From Vibrio celticus (GTDB lineage: Bacteria > Pseudomonadota > Gammaproteobacteria > Enterobacterales > Vibrionaceae): a DNA stretch of 64,000 bases. Below, piece after piece: positions 46,455-55,062 of the stretch. The stretch spans positions 2,666,001-2,730,000 of the forward strand of contig NZ_AP025463.1 of NCBI RefSeq assembly GCF_024347335.1, in the 5' to 3' direction. Below the pieces are notes generated by a model that was not told the origin of the DNA, did no database searches, and saw nothing but the letters and a program-made list of their open reading frames with translations. A program made the translations under genes and the position numbers. The stretch's first letter is position 1, and each line of letters begins with the position of its first letter.

Positions 46455-46880
46455 ATGGCGGCACTAGCAGATTTAGTTAATTTCCAACTTCAAAATGCCA
46501 AAGCCTTATCTGAATTATTAAGTTCAGAGAAAACCGCTATTACGAGCCGACAATCAAACGATATTGAGCGAATCGCCAAAGAAAAAGTGGTCCTAGTTGA
46601 ACAACTAAGATCAACCGATCAGCGAATCGCAGCCCATACCAATATCTCAGAGCTGACCGAGAATCCTGAACTTGCTCAGTTAGTCACTAAGATCCAGTCG
46701 ATAGTGCACGATTGCCAGCAAGCGAACCTTGTTAATGGCGAAGCCTTGAATCGAGCACACCTTAGCTTCAAAAAACTCAGCAATATGATGCAGCAAAGCC
46801 ACGGAAAAATTGGCATGACCTACAATGCCGGTGGTCAAACGCATACTATCTCTACGCTGGGAACCAACGTAAAAGCATAG
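46455..46880 (+). CDS. flgN: FlgN, chaperone for FlgK and FlgL
   Basis: Helical export chaperone of 141 residues, MAALADLVNFQLQNAKALSE, with charged heptads, ending in a Gly/His/Thr tail. It follows flgM by 66 bases, as in other vibrios. Confidence 0.9.
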   Translation: MAALADLVNFQLQNAKALSELLSSEKTAITSRQSNDIERIAKEKVVLVEQLRSTDQRIAAHTNISELTENPELAQLVTKIQSIVHDCQQANLVNGEALNRAHLSFKKLSNMMQQSHGKIGMTYNAGGQTHTISTLGTNVKA

Positions 46881-46925
46881 TTAAACTCCCTCTATTCAAT
46901 AATATCTTTAGTCACCTTCCTGCTC

Positions 46926-46961
46926 GTATCTGTATCTGTATCTGTATCTGTATCTGTATCT
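46926..46961. repeat. hexanucleotide tandem repeat (GTATCT, six copies)
   Basis: Six perfect copies of GTATCT lie between the flgN stop and the bidirectional terminator. The tract is non-coding on both strands and likely to vary in copy number between strains. Confidence 0.95.
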
Positions 46962-47037
46962 CAGCCTATCCTTAACATGACATCCGTCAAAGCTCCCACT
47001 AGATCGGTAAATGCGCCGAACAAATCGACAGACACAA

Positions 47038-47071
47038 AAAAGCGGCAAGTATTTTCATACTTGCCGCTTTT
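47038..47071. terminator. bidirectional terminator between flgN and flgP
   Basis: Perfect 14-base arms (AAAAGCGGCAAGTA with TACTTGCCGCTTTT) and a six-base loop, with A and T ends that serve both directions. It separates the converging flgMN and flgOP units. Confidence 0.92.
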
Positions 47072-47164
47072 ACATTCATATTAGTTATTGGTTGCCGATA
47101 CGCCATCTGGAAAACGAAAGCAGCCAATATAACTGGATAGTCCTATAGCTAGACGCCCCTTAGG

Positions 47165-47596
47165 CTAGAACAACGTTTGTTGTCTCTTTTCAGGTACGGG
47201 TTGTACTTCACCGTAATTACGTAGCTGCTCCATCTTACGGATATCAAGCTGAAGCTCTGTTACATAGCTATCACCCACTGGGTAGCTGCGTACCACTTCT
47301 GCACCGCGGATTACGCCATCAACCGCACCAGAAGTACGTTCCGTACCAAGGCGTTGATCTTCAAGCTCTGCTCGACCACTCACTCGCATACCGTAAACTT
47401 GTTCTGCAAGTTCACGATAGGCGTCGATCTTGGAAGCTCTCATCGCACGGATACGTCTTTCTTCGTCGTTACGTCCCTTCTGCTCGCTGATACTCGCGTA
47501 GCCAACGGCAACTAAGTAGTCGTCTGGCCTCATGTTTTGCAGTGGCTGACAGCCAACGAGCAGTAAAGCGGCAACAACAAATATTAACTTCTTCAT
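47165..47596 (-). CDS. flgP: FlgP, outer-membrane flagellar lipoprotein
   Basis: Vibrio outer-membrane lipoprotein needed for motility and part of the ring assembly outside the L ring. The 143 residues have a lipobox ending VGC at about residue 16, and an LPP20-like domain (YLVAVGYASISEQKGRNDEE, RAMRASKIDAYRELAEQVYG). It is 9 bases after flgO. Confidence 0.92.
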   Translation of the reverse strand: MKKLIFVVAALLLVGCQPLQNMRPDDYLVAVGYASISEQKGRNDEERRIRAMRASKIDAYRELAEQVYGMRVSGRAELEDQRLGTERTSGAVDGVIRGAEVVRSYPVGDSYVTELQLDIRKMEQLRNYGEVQPVPEKRQQTLF

Positions 47597-47605
47597 CTCG
47601 AACTC

Positions 47606-48241
47606 CTAAGGGCGAAGAATAACAGTATAAGGCTGGCTGATCGTTGGGTCAGAACGAATAATAACGCCATCTTGAGTTCGAATACTGTTTAGAGTATCTA
47701 GGTCACGACCAATACGGTCTGCAGGCAAGAAGCCTTGTGCCGTCGCCACGACAATCCGAGTTTGCATGCCAACAACACGAGCATTGACTAACACACCGCC
47801 TTCTTGGCGAAGCATAGTGCCTGTTAGTACGTACTGTACGTCTTGCTCTTGAGCTAAGTCTTTCCAATCGCGGCTTAACGCGAAGTCACCTTGGTGAGTC
47901 ACTTGAATAGAACCTGTTGTTTTGAAATCAACAACCTTGAAGCCACGACGCTGAAACTGATGAATGAAACCTTCTGATACCGAGTTTCCTAGCCAGTTCG
48001 TTGTGTCCATGTGTTGTAGGTCAACAAACGAAGTAATCGCTATCGGAGTTCTTGCTGAGATACTCGTATTCGAAATGATCAGATCTTCGGTCATGCTTTC
48101 CACGAAGAAATCCATGGTATGACGAGGGCTATCCATCAACATAAACTGACTGCCTGAATACTCAGACTTGCCGTTATAGATTGGCGAATAAGCACATGAG
48201 GTCAATAACATGACACTCATTACTACGAGCCATTTTTTCAT
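47606..48241 (-). CDS. flgO: FlgO, outer-membrane flagellar lipoprotein
   Basis: Companion of FlgP at the outer membrane. From MKKWLVVMSVMLLTSCAYSP it has 211 residues with a lipobox ending TSC; 13 upstream codons are open but GGAG precedes this Met. The FlgO domain (about 38-180) contains MDSPRHTMDFFVESMTEDLI and QDVQYVLTGTMLRQEGGVLV. Confidence 0.92.
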   Translation of the reverse strand: MKKWLVVMSVMLLTSCAYSPIYNGKSEYSGSQFMLMDSPRHTMDFFVESMTEDLIISNTSISARTPIAITSFVDLQHMDTTNWLGNSVSEGFIHQFQRRGFKVVDFKTTGSIQVTHQGDFALSRDWKDLAQEQDVQYVLTGTMLRQEGGVLVNARVVGMQTRIVVATAQGFLPADRIGRDLDTLNSIRTQDGVIIRSDPTISQPYTVILRP

Positions 48242-48271
48242 TCTCTTATCTCCAGATAGTTTTAGTGCTTC

Positions 48272-48327
48272 CTGTTCCAATATGTTCTCACCATTATTCT
48301 TTTCAATGGATTACAATGTTGGAACAG
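48272..48327. repeat. inverted repeat between flgO and flgT
   Basis: CTGTTCCAATAT (48272-48283) faces ATGTTGGAACAG (48316-48327), with one mismatch over 12 bases. Each arm contains TTGGAACAG pointing to its own gene, like a pair of mirrored sigma-54 -24 boxes; only the plus-strand arm has correct -12 spacing. Confidence 0.7.
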
Positions 48328-48335
48328 TCTTTGCT
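48319..48335 (+). promoter_or_regulatory. candidate sigma-54 promoter of flgT
   Basis: Plus strand reads TTGGAACAGTCTTTGCT, with GG-N10-GC. The predicted start is near 48346, giving a leader of about 88 bases. Confidence 0.65.
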
Positions 48336-48401
48336 TTTCATTAATGGTTCAGATTAAGAAAAACGCACTTAAGTCAGCTTCAAGCTTATAGTTATTTGTT
48401 A

Positions 48402-48418
48402 AGCAATATTTATACCCA
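48402..48418 (-). promoter_or_regulatory. weak sigma-54-like site upstream of flgOP
   Basis: Minus strand has GG, ten bases (TATAAATATT) and GC with TTGCT, but the -24 box is TGGGTA rather than TGGCAC. The leader to flgO would be about 150 bases. Listed because V. cholerae flgOP is reported to depend on sigma-54. Confidence 0.3.
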
Positions 48419-48433
48419 ACTGGTAACGAATAG

Positions 48434-49567
48434 ATGAAAAAAATAATTTCTTACTTATTTTCAATAAGTTCACTGATAACCATATGCTTCAGTGCTCATG
48501 CCTCTTGGTATGAAGTTACCGGTACCGCAGCCATCGTATCGTCAGAAGAAACGGCAAGGGTCCATGCTCTAGAAGACGCGGTATATAAAGCGATCCAGTT
48601 CTCAGGTGCTGATATTGGTAGTATCTCCAACCTCACGCCGTACCTCGACGCAAACAAGAAAGAATTTCAATTTACCAATCATGAAGTGCGCTACATCTTG
48701 GTAGAAAAAGAGAAAAAGCGCAGTGGCAATATAATGATCACTGCAAGGATCGACATCTATCCTTCGGCAAATGCTTGCCATGAGAGCCAATACAAGAAGA
48801 CATTTTTGGTCGGCAACATTGATGTGACCTCCCCTCAACAAGCAGTGATGGGCAGAATCTATAACATTGGTGATGATTTTGGCCATGTCGTGGATCGACA
48901 GCTGGCGCAAGAATCTCGCAGCTTTGTTTCCGTTGGCACGACCAATTACGATATCGACAAGCGTCGACCAGAGGTGATCAAGATGATCGCCCAAGATACT
49001 GGCGCGCAGTACATCATTGGTGGCGACATTACCGATTTAACCGCGACCATCGAATCCAAGCTTTTGAAAGATGACATCATCAATCGTCAGTTTGCGTTAG
49101 AGATGCAAGTCTTCGATGGCAAAACAGGACATCAGGTTTACAACCGTAGCTATCGTGAAGTGGCAAAGTGGCCATTTGCTAAGACCAGTGAAGTGGACAC
49201 CCGCAGTGCTCGTTTCTGGGCATCAACCTACGGCAGTATGATGCTGCGTGTTAGCCGCAATATTATGTTGGACTTAGAATCTGAAGTGTCATGTAAGATC
49301 ACACTTCCAGAGGTGGCTGCAGTATTTGGTAACACTGTGACCATTGATTTAGGTCGAATGCATGGTGTTCAACAAGGTGACAAGCTGCAGCTATGGCACA
49401 CCGGTTCGTTTATTGACCAACGCGGTTTACCACGTAATAAGGTATCTCAAAGCGATATCACGCTGACGGTTTCTCGCGTTTATGAAAACGAAGCAGAACT
49501 AACTATCGACCAACCAAGCCTTGCAGGAAGCATTCAAATTGGTGATGTGATGCAGAAAATCATGTAG
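48434..49567 (+). CDS. flgT: FlgT, H-ring protein
   Basis: Periplasmic protein forming the H ring around the LP ring of Vibrio motors and needed for T-ring and stator assembly. The 377 residues have a signal peptide (MKKIISYLFSISSLITICFS, cleavage near AHA), an N-terminal domain (WYEVTGTAAIVSSEETARVH), a middle domain (about 115-285) and a C-terminal beta-barrel-like domain (GRMHGVQQGDKLQLWHTG). It is divergent from flgOP and ends at a terminator. Confidence 0.95.
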   Translation: MKKIISYLFSISSLITICFSAHASWYEVTGTAAIVSSEETARVHALEDAVYKAIQFSGADIGSISNLTPYLDANKKEFQFTNHEVRYILVEKEKKRSGNIMITARIDIYPSANACHESQYKKTFLVGNIDVTSPQQAVMGRIYNIGDDFGHVVDRQLAQESRSFVSVGTTNYDIDKRRPEVIKMIAQDTGAQYIIGGDITDLTATIESKLLKDDIINRQFALEMQVFDGKTGHQVYNRSYREVAKWPFAKTSEVDTRSARFWASTYGSMMLRVSRNIMLDLESEVSCKITLPEVAAVFGNTVTIDLGRMHGVQQGDKLQLWHTGSFIDQRGLPRNKVSQSDITLTVSRVYENEAELTIDQPSLAGSIQIGDVMQKIM

Positions 49568-49595
49568 TTAGCGACACGCCCGTCTCATAGTTTCT

Positions 49596-49634
49596 AATAA
49601 AGCCTTAGCACTTTTGTTAAGGCTTTATTTTTTT
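49596..49634 (+). terminator. terminator of flgT
   Basis: Twelve-base arms AATAAAGCCTTA and TAAGGCTTTATT with a ten-base loop, followed by TTTTT on the plus strand, about 30 bases past the flgT stop. Confidence 0.9.
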
Positions 49635-49706
49635 CATGGGTATTAGTTTCGGTTTTGCAGTATTTGGCGTAATCTTATTAATAACATAATCATCACTTAG
49701 CAAACT

Positions 49707-50213
49707 ATGAGTCAGAATAATCTAATTGGTGCTACCGGTTACCGCTTTATCTCGAAAGGTAAAACCGCTTTTAAGATCCACATCCATACTCCCGAAGATA
49801 CGGTGTTGCATCGGTCGGTCGGTTTTGTTCGTATGGGTGAAGACAAAGCACTGAAGAAAACCATTAAATTAAGAGATGAACTAGGCAGACAGCTTTGGGG
49901 TAAGTTTTGGCCCAAAGTCCTCAAAGAGCCCTACCTGATGACGCGTCTACCTCATAGTCTAGAACCCAAAATTGTATTTAAGCCAAATCCAACTCAGAGT
50001 GATCCTGAACACCGCGACGAGTGTTACATCGCTAAGTGGCGTGTATTCTCAGAAAACGGCGACTACAAATACAAAACCAAGGTGTGCTCCATTAGAAAGC
50101 ACGGCAGACTTGCCGCTTATAGCCAAACCAAACGCGCCCTGCTTGATGCCCACAAAGACGTGATTGATCTACTTGTCTTTATGGGACGATTGAACAGCAT
50201 CGATCTGAAGTAA
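49707..50213 (+). CDS. Uncharacterised basic protein, possibly AP2/integrase-like fold
   Basis: I do not recognise this family. The 168 residues are basic (many Lys and Arg) and soluble. They appear to contain two related units: an N-terminal one (about 10-68, GYRFISKGKTAFKIHIH then VGFVRMGEDKALKKTIKLRD) and a C-terminal one (about 85-158, CYIAKWRVFSENGDYKYKTK then SQTKRALLDAHKDVIDLL), each beta strands followed by a helix. That order suggests an AP2 or arm-type integrase DNA-binding fold, which is inference only. It is a single gene bounded by terminators. Confidence 0.8.
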   Translation: MSQNNLIGATGYRFISKGKTAFKIHIHTPEDTVLHRSVGFVRMGEDKALKKTIKLRDELGRQLWGKFWPKVLKEPYLMTRLPHSLEPKIVFKPNPTQSDPEHRDECYIAKWRVFSENGDYKYKTKVCSIRKHGRLAAYSQTKRALLDAHKDVIDLLVFMGRLNSIDLK

Positions 50214-50255
50214 TCTAGAATGCAATTAGGTTGATTACCTGTATTGTTCACATAC

Positions 50256-50285
50256 AAAAACAGCCGCACATTGCGGCTGTTTTTA
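50256..50285. terminator. bidirectional terminator between the uncharacterised gene and the polyene cluster
   Basis: Eleven-base arms AAAACAGCCGC and GCGGCTGTTTT with a five-base loop and A/T runs on both sides. It serves the plus-strand gene ending at 50213 and the minus-strand unit ending at 50343. Confidence 0.92.
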
Positions 50286-50342
50286 TTTTTAGGCTAGGCA
50301 TCCTGGCGCTTTAGCGTGTTGTCCACACACTAAATAGACCAT

Positions 50343-51584
50343 CTAGCTTCGGCATATCTCTGCCAATGTCTTAAGTCTGCGCTTAGACTCTTTCACATAA
50401 GGGTTGGCTTGATCCCATGCGTAACCCGCCAGAATTGAGCACACCATCTGCTTAATCTTTGGGTTTGGATCTTGATAAAAAATCACATCCTGCAAAGTAC
50501 CTGAGTACCACCCCTCAACATACGTTCTAAAGGTGTTTACGCCAACCATCAACGGATCGGCATAATCGCGCTCCCAATCGACGTGTTCACCGTTAAGCTG
50601 CTTTTCAACACACTCAACCGCAAACTGAGCTGACTTCATCGCAATCGTCACGCCGGATGAAAATACGGGGTCAAGAAACTCACCGGCATTACCCAGCAGC
50701 GCATACTTGTCTGTTGCCAGGTGCTTTACGTTGGCAGAATAACCACCGATTTCGCCCGCAGGGTTCGGATACTCTGCATTTGCCAGTATCTCAGCCAAAC
50801 CCGGCTCTTCTGTTGCCAGTTGCTTAATCGCGGCAATCTTATCTTGTGGGTATGATTCAAAGAACTTAGGCTCCCCGACAATACCAAACGAAGAAACACC
50901 GTTACTAAACGGGATCAACCAATACCAAACATCAGGATTAGTTGGGTGCACTGAGATCAAGATTTTATTGCGGTCATATTCAAGGTCGGTATCAACCTCT
51001 GCAATATGATCGTTAATGTGCGTAAAAATAGCTTTGCGTGGAGGAAGTGATGACGGCTCTTCCAAGTTAAGCATTTTCGGTAGCACTCGGCCAAAACCAC
51101 TGCCATCTAAAACGTATTGCGCTTCTAGCTGATAGCGCTCTCCATCCAACACTTGCACATCTAAGATGGTGCTGTCGTCGGTGAAAGTAATACCCATCAA
51201 CTCATGTTGGTAATCGATGCTGACACCCTGCGACTCAGCCGTATCTGCCAAAACCTTATCAAAGGCACCTCGCTGAACCTGAAACGTGGTTCCTGGACCA
51301 GAAGAGAACTTGTCTTCAAAATTGAACGCCGTATAAACACCATCTTTGCGAAAGGCTGCGCCATCTTTGTATTGGAAGTTGGCGTTGATTACTGCGTCAG
51401 TCATCCCAGCCTGTTCAATCACTTCCATGCAAGCGGGTAATAGGCTTTCACCAATAGAAAAGCGAGGGAATACGCTCTTTTCAATCACTCGAACATCGAT
51501 GCCTTTTTTATGAAGCAAAGACGCTGCAATTGAACCTGACGGCCCAGCTCCGATAATCACCACTTGAGTTGATAGTTTTTTCAT
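50343..51584 (-). CDS. Flavin-dependent halogenase-like oxidoreductase
   Basis: FAD protein of 413 residues in the tryptophan-halogenase-like superfamily. Visible motifs: dinucleotide-binding GAGPSG (12-17), GESLLPACMEV near 45, a Lys at 73 in FQYKDGAAF where these enzymes carry a catalytic lysine, WYWLIP (220-225) matching the halogenase WxWxIP signature, and FLDPVFSSG (303-311) matching FxxPxxSxG. These favour a halogenase over a plain monooxygenase, though related proteins in polyene clusters may hydroxylate. It follows the methyltransferase by 23 bases and probably modifies the aryl head group. Confidence 0.85.
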   Translation of the reverse strand: MKKLSTQVVIIGAGPSGSIAASLLHKKGIDVRVIEKSVFPRFSIGESLLPACMEVIEQAGMTDAVINANFQYKDGAAFRKDGVYTAFNFEDKFSSGPGTTFQVQRGAFDKVLADTAESQGVSIDYQHELMGITFTDDSTILDVQVLDGERYQLEAQYVLDGSGFGRVLPKMLNLEEPSSLPPRKAIFTHINDHIAEVDTDLEYDRNKILISVHPTNPDVWYWLIPFSNGVSSFGIVGEPKFFESYPQDKIAAIKQLATEEPGLAEILANAEYPNPAGEIGGYSANVKHLATDKYALLGNAGEFLDPVFSSGVTIAMKSAQFAVECVEKQLNGEHVDWERDYADPLMVGVNTFRTYVEGWYSGTLQDVIFYQDPNPKIKQMVCSILAGYAWDQANPYVKESKRRLKTLAEICRS

Positions 51585-51607
51585 TATTTAAGCCATGTTT
51601 GTTATTT

Positions 51608-52681
51608 TTATTGCGCGCCAGCTTTCAATTCAAGAAGCGTGTGACCAAGACCGATATCGTCGGTGCGAGTTACCACTTCAAAGCCCGCTTCTTCAACGAT
51701 CTCTAAGAAATCTTCACTGCGGTAAAAACGGCTGTTGCCATTTGCCAAGCAGGTAAAGTAGAGAGACGTCGCGTTTAAGCTATAAGAAGCCGCATCGTAT
51801 TTCTGTGCATCCCAAAACAGTTCAAGGATATAGACAGTCGCGTCTTCTGACATATGAGAGCGAACACGCTTTAATATACTCAGAATCTCCATTGGCGAGA
51901 AGCAATCAAGGAACTGGCTCATCCACCACACATCCGCGCCCATTGGCAGCGCTTGCTGCTTATCCAACATATTCGCTGGGAATGGCGTTACTCGGTCTTG
52001 ATGACCATGCTGCGTTGCGTTTGCCATTGCCATTTCTAACTGCTGTGGCAAATCAACAATCGTCACTTCAACATCAGAATTGTGGTTGCAACACTGCATT
52101 GCCCACTTGCCTGTATTGCCGCCAATATCCACCAGCGATTTAGGTTTCTTGCTGAAGACTTTTTCAAGTAATACTGGGAACGAGCGATCAGAATAGAAGT
52201 GATCGAACTTGAACCAACTCTCTTTGGCTTTTTCTGGCAGTTGAGACAAACCTTGATAAATGGTTTCCCAATCTCCAAGCTCTTTCAAACCAGCAGGTGT
52301 GCCCTCTTCAATCGCTTCGGTTAGATGCATCATCGCGGCGTAACAAACATCGGCCGTAAAATCCATGTTTGCGTTGGTCATGCCATCGTGCAGAAGGTAG
52401 AACCCAAGATTGGCCATTTTGTAGTTAGGTTTGTCCCAAGTAACAATATGCGCACTTAACGCCATATCGAGCAGAACTTTCACGCCGTACTCAGAGACAC
52501 CGGTTGATTCAGAGATGCACCCTGCTGGCAAACCCTCGTTGTCCGCGTCATCTAACGCTTTCAAGATGCCTAAATCACGAAGTGTACGAGCAGTATGAAA
52601 AACAATAGGAGCGAAAGACAATTTCTGCGCTTCTGTTTTTGCTTCTAATGCGTTGAATGGATCTAATTTATATTCCGACAC
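51608..52681 (-). CDS. SAM-dependent O-methyltransferase
   Basis: Class I methyltransferase of the plant-type O-methyltransferase group: an N-terminal helical dimerisation domain (about 1-100) and a C-terminal Rossmann domain with LVDIGGNTGKWAMQCC (SAM-binding loop), VTIVDLPQQLEMA and VYILELFWDAQ. I chose the GTG at 52681 (VSEYKLDPFNALEAK, 358 residues), which leaves 28 bases after the lipoprotein gene; an ATG at 52750 would overlap that gene by 41 bases. It likely methylates the phenolic ring or hydroxyl of the aryl polyene. Confidence 0.85.
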   Translation of the reverse strand: MSEYKLDPFNALEAKTEAQKLSFAPIVFHTARTLRDLGILKALDDADNEGLPAGCISESTGVSEYGVKVLLDMALSAHIVTWDKPNYKMANLGFYLLHDGMTNANMDFTADVCYAAMMHLTEAIEEGTPAGLKELGDWETIYQGLSQLPEKAKESWFKFDHFYSDRSFPVLLEKVFSKKPKSLVDIGGNTGKWAMQCCNHNSDVEVTIVDLPQQLEMAMANATQHGHQDRVTPFPANMLDKQQALPMGADVWWMSQFLDCFSPMEILSILKRVRSHMSEDATVYILELFWDAQKYDAASYSLNATSLYFTCLANGNSRFYRSEDFLEIVEEAGFEVVTRTDDIGLGHTLLELKAGAQ

Positions 52682-52709
52682 GAAAAACCTAACTTTAAAT
52701 AATAGAGAG

Positions 52710-53099
52710 TTACTCAGCTGCCATTTGTGCAAGCTTACGTTTAATATCAACGTTTAAGTTATTAACCCAACGGTTGTAATTACGGTGTATTTCACCATCG
52801 TCGTACTTCAAATTCTCTGACTCAACGTAAAGAATAGAGTAAAACTTATTACTATAAGGAATTTCAACCACAGCGTGGTGCGAACGAACATACAACTCAG
52901 CACGTATCAAGCCAGGCTTTATTTCTGAAACCAACCAGCCTCGATTTTCAGCGGATTCATAAATAGCTGATTTAACCTGTTTACTTTGAAGATTCAGTGC
53001 AACTGGAGTATCCTCAACATTCATTACAGGTTGGACGCGTCCACATCCTGCAAGAACGAATATGAATAACATTGAAACCGCTATTTTTAGTAATTTCAT
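52710..53099 (-). CDS. Small lipoprotein of the aryl polyene cluster
   Basis: Lipoprotein of 129 residues with signal MKLLKIAVSMLFIFVLAGC (lipobox LAGC, Cys19), then a beta-rich domain (LNLQSKQVKSAIYESAENRG, IPYSNKFYSILYVESENLKY). I do not recognise a catalytic family. It heads the minus-strand unit and diverges from the main biosynthetic operon, so a role in polyene handling at the envelope is plausible. Confidence 0.8.
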   Translation of the reverse strand: MKLLKIAVSMLFIFVLAGCGRVQPVMNVEDTPVALNLQSKQVKSAIYESAENRGWLVSEIKPGLIRAELYVRSHHAVVEIPYSNKFYSILYVESENLKYDDGEIHRNYNRWVNNLNVDIKRKLAQMAAE

Positions 53100-53169
53100 T
53101 TAAATTCCTTATCTGTGTTTATTTATAAGCGCATAGTATTTAGTTAGACCCAAAGCAAATCAATACTCT

Positions 53170-53919
53170 ATGTCAAATCAATCCCAATTAATGTCGTTTA
53201 ATATTGAGAAATGGTCTGCAAATTCGGCTGGTCTCAATTCTGTTGCCCAATGGCAAACGTGGAGCACTAATTTAGATTGGCCACAAGATGGTTCGACTGA
53301 ATTTAAAGCTATTCCTCCAATGATGCGTCGCCGAATGAGTGTGCAAAGCAAACTTGCCGTCCAAACCGCGTTAACCCTATTAAAAGACACCGCGATTGAT
53401 TATCTGGTTTTTGCTAGCCGACATGGTGAGCTGCACCGAACCGCCACTTTGATTCAGTCGATATTAGAAGGTGACGATGCCTCGCCGATGGCGTTCTCAC
53501 AGTCGGTACATAATACCGCTGCCGGTCTAACCACAATTGCCGCCAAAGCGCCGATTCCACTGACTTCAATCGCCGCAGGGCAAGATACTTTCCACAATGC
53601 TCTAATCGAAGCTTATCTTTACCTACATCAGTACCCGTCACATCGTGTACTCGTCATTGACTTCGACCAGCCTTTGCCTGAGCTTTACCAAGAATACGAA
53701 ACACAACACTATGCTGATTACGCTCTGGGCTTCGTGCTTACCGCTGGCAGTGAATACTCTATTACTAGAACAGTAGAAGCCAACCAAGCAGCTTCCGTGT
53801 TACCACAAGGGCTACAAACGCTCCAACATATCTTATTGGGTACAAATAAGTGGGCTATAGCTGGCAAGCACCAAACTTGGTCATGGGTAAATAACACCGA
53901 GACAGGCCCACAGTCATGA
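53170..53919 (+). CDS. Chain-length-factor-like ketosynthase half protein
   Basis: 249-residue protein of the ketosynthase N-terminal-like family, the counterpart of the E. coli aryl polyene chain length factor ApeC. It has ketosynthase-fold features (IPPMMRRRMSVQSKLAVQTA, SQSVHNTAAGLTTIAAKA) but no active-site Cys at the expected site and no C-terminal half, so it cannot condense alone. By family knowledge it pairs with a full ketosynthase, which is not in this window. It heads the plus-strand operon and overlaps the next gene by 4 bases. Confidence 0.85.
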   Translation: MSNQSQLMSFNIEKWSANSAGLNSVAQWQTWSTNLDWPQDGSTEFKAIPPMMRRRMSVQSKLAVQTALTLLKDTAIDYLVFASRHGELHRTATLIQSILEGDDASPMAFSQSVHNTAAGLTTIAAKAPIPLTSIAAGQDTFHNALIEAYLYLHQYPSHRVLVIDFDQPLPELYQEYETQHYADYALGFVLTAGSEYSITRTVEANQAASVLPQGLQTLQHILLGTNKWAIAGKHQTWSWVNNTETGPQS

Positions 53920-54686
53920 GTAAAGTGGACCAATATTGGCGAGTATTCGCGACAGGGTTGTGCTTTACCATCTTTGGTTTTGGTGGCCTAGTATTGAGCT
54001 TCTTAATCTTACCCACTATCGCGCTAACGACTCCCAATATCATCAAAAGAGAGCTTAAAGCGCAGCGATTGATTCGTTTCTCATTCAACGCCTTTTGCCA
54101 AATCATGAAGTTCACCGGCGCGATTGATTACCGAATTGATGGCGCGGATCTATTACGTGAAGATCGTAACTGCATAATCGTCGCTAATCACCCTAGCTTG
54201 ATCGACTATGTGCTGATCGCTTCTCAACTTCCTCAATGTGATTGCCTCGTTAAGGCCGCTATTTGGGAAAACCCTTTTATGAAAAGGATTGTCAAAGCGG
54301 CGGGTTATATCCCCAACCAAGCCCCTGACGATCTTTTAGAGCGCTGTGAAGAACGTTTCTCACGTGGCAATGTGCTGCTGGTTTTTCCCGAAGGCACTCG
54401 CACAACGCCAGGAATTGAACCATCCTTACAACGTGGTGCGGCGCAAATAGCCACGCGAACACAGACCGATTTACGCGTGATTCATATTACGGTTTCTCCG
54501 ACATTCTTAACGAAAGAGAAAAAATGGTATCAAGTTCCTGCGACGAAACCCTTTTTTCATATCGCGGTGAAAGGTAAAATAGAAGTCGCACCATTTATTG
54601 ATAATTCAAATAACTTAACTTCGGCAGCAAGGCGCCTTAATCATCACCTTGCACACTCTATTTTCCCTTCCGAAGAAAGTATTTAG
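53916..54686 (+). CDS. PlsC-type 1-acyl-glycerol-3-phosphate acyltransferase-like protein
   Basis: Membrane-associated acyltransferase of 256 residues with one or two N-terminal membrane segments (about 9-38), the catalytic NHPSLID (HX4D) near residue 92 and FPEGTRTTPG near 160. Similar enzymes accompany aryl polyene clusters (ApeD-like) and are thought to attach the polyene to a lipid carrier. It overlaps the upstream gene by ATGA. Confidence 0.9.
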   Translation: MSKVDQYWRVFATGLCFTIFGFGGLVLSFLILPTIALTTPNIIKRELKAQRLIRFSFNAFCQIMKFTGAIDYRIDGADLLREDRNCIIVANHPSLIDYVLIASQLPQCDCLVKAAIWENPFMKRIVKAAGYIPNQAPDDLLERCEERFSRGNVLLVFPEGTRTTPGIEPSLQRGAAQIATRTQTDLRVIHITVSPTFLTKEKKWYQVPATKPFFHIAVKGKIEVAPFIDNSNNLTSAARRLNHHLAHSIFPSEESI

Positions 54687-54791
54687 CTCATCAATAAAGC
54701 AACTGGCGATATCAGCATTTCGAAAATACATCGCATAATGTAGAATCGCCCCCTTAAAGCAGCATTCAGATAAAGCATTAAGTAGGCCAAA

Positions 54792-55052
54792 GTGGAAACA
54801 TTACACAACGAACTGAAACAACTGATCATCGACGCATTGAACCTTGAAGACATGAGTATTGATGAGATTGAAACGGAAGCTCCACTATTTGGTGATGGAC
54901 TTGGATTAGACTCTATTGATGCGCTAGAGCTTGGTCTTGCTATCAAGAAGAAGTACAACATCGTTATCGATGCCGACGATTCAAACACTCGCCAGCACTT
55001 TGCATCCGTTGAAAACCTAGCAAATTACATCTCATCTCAAACGAACAACTAG
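54792..55052 (+). CDS. Acyl carrier protein 1
   Basis: Acidic 86-residue carrier protein starting at GTG. The phosphopantetheine site is Ser41 in GLGLDSIDALEL. It is followed after ten bases by a second carrier protein, an arrangement typical of aryl polyene clusters (ApeE/ApeF-like). Confidence 0.94.
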   Translation: METLHNELKQLIIDALNLEDMSIDEIETEAPLFGDGLGLDSIDALELGLAIKKKYNIVIDADDSNTRQHFASVENLANYISSQTNN

Positions 55053-55062
55053 ACAGATCTTT

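Noticed and set aside
48264..48280. Minus-strand TTGGAACAGGAAGC as a sigma-54 promoter for flgO
   Set aside because: GG and GC are eight bases apart instead of ten, which is normally inactive; kept only as part of the inverted-repeat observation.
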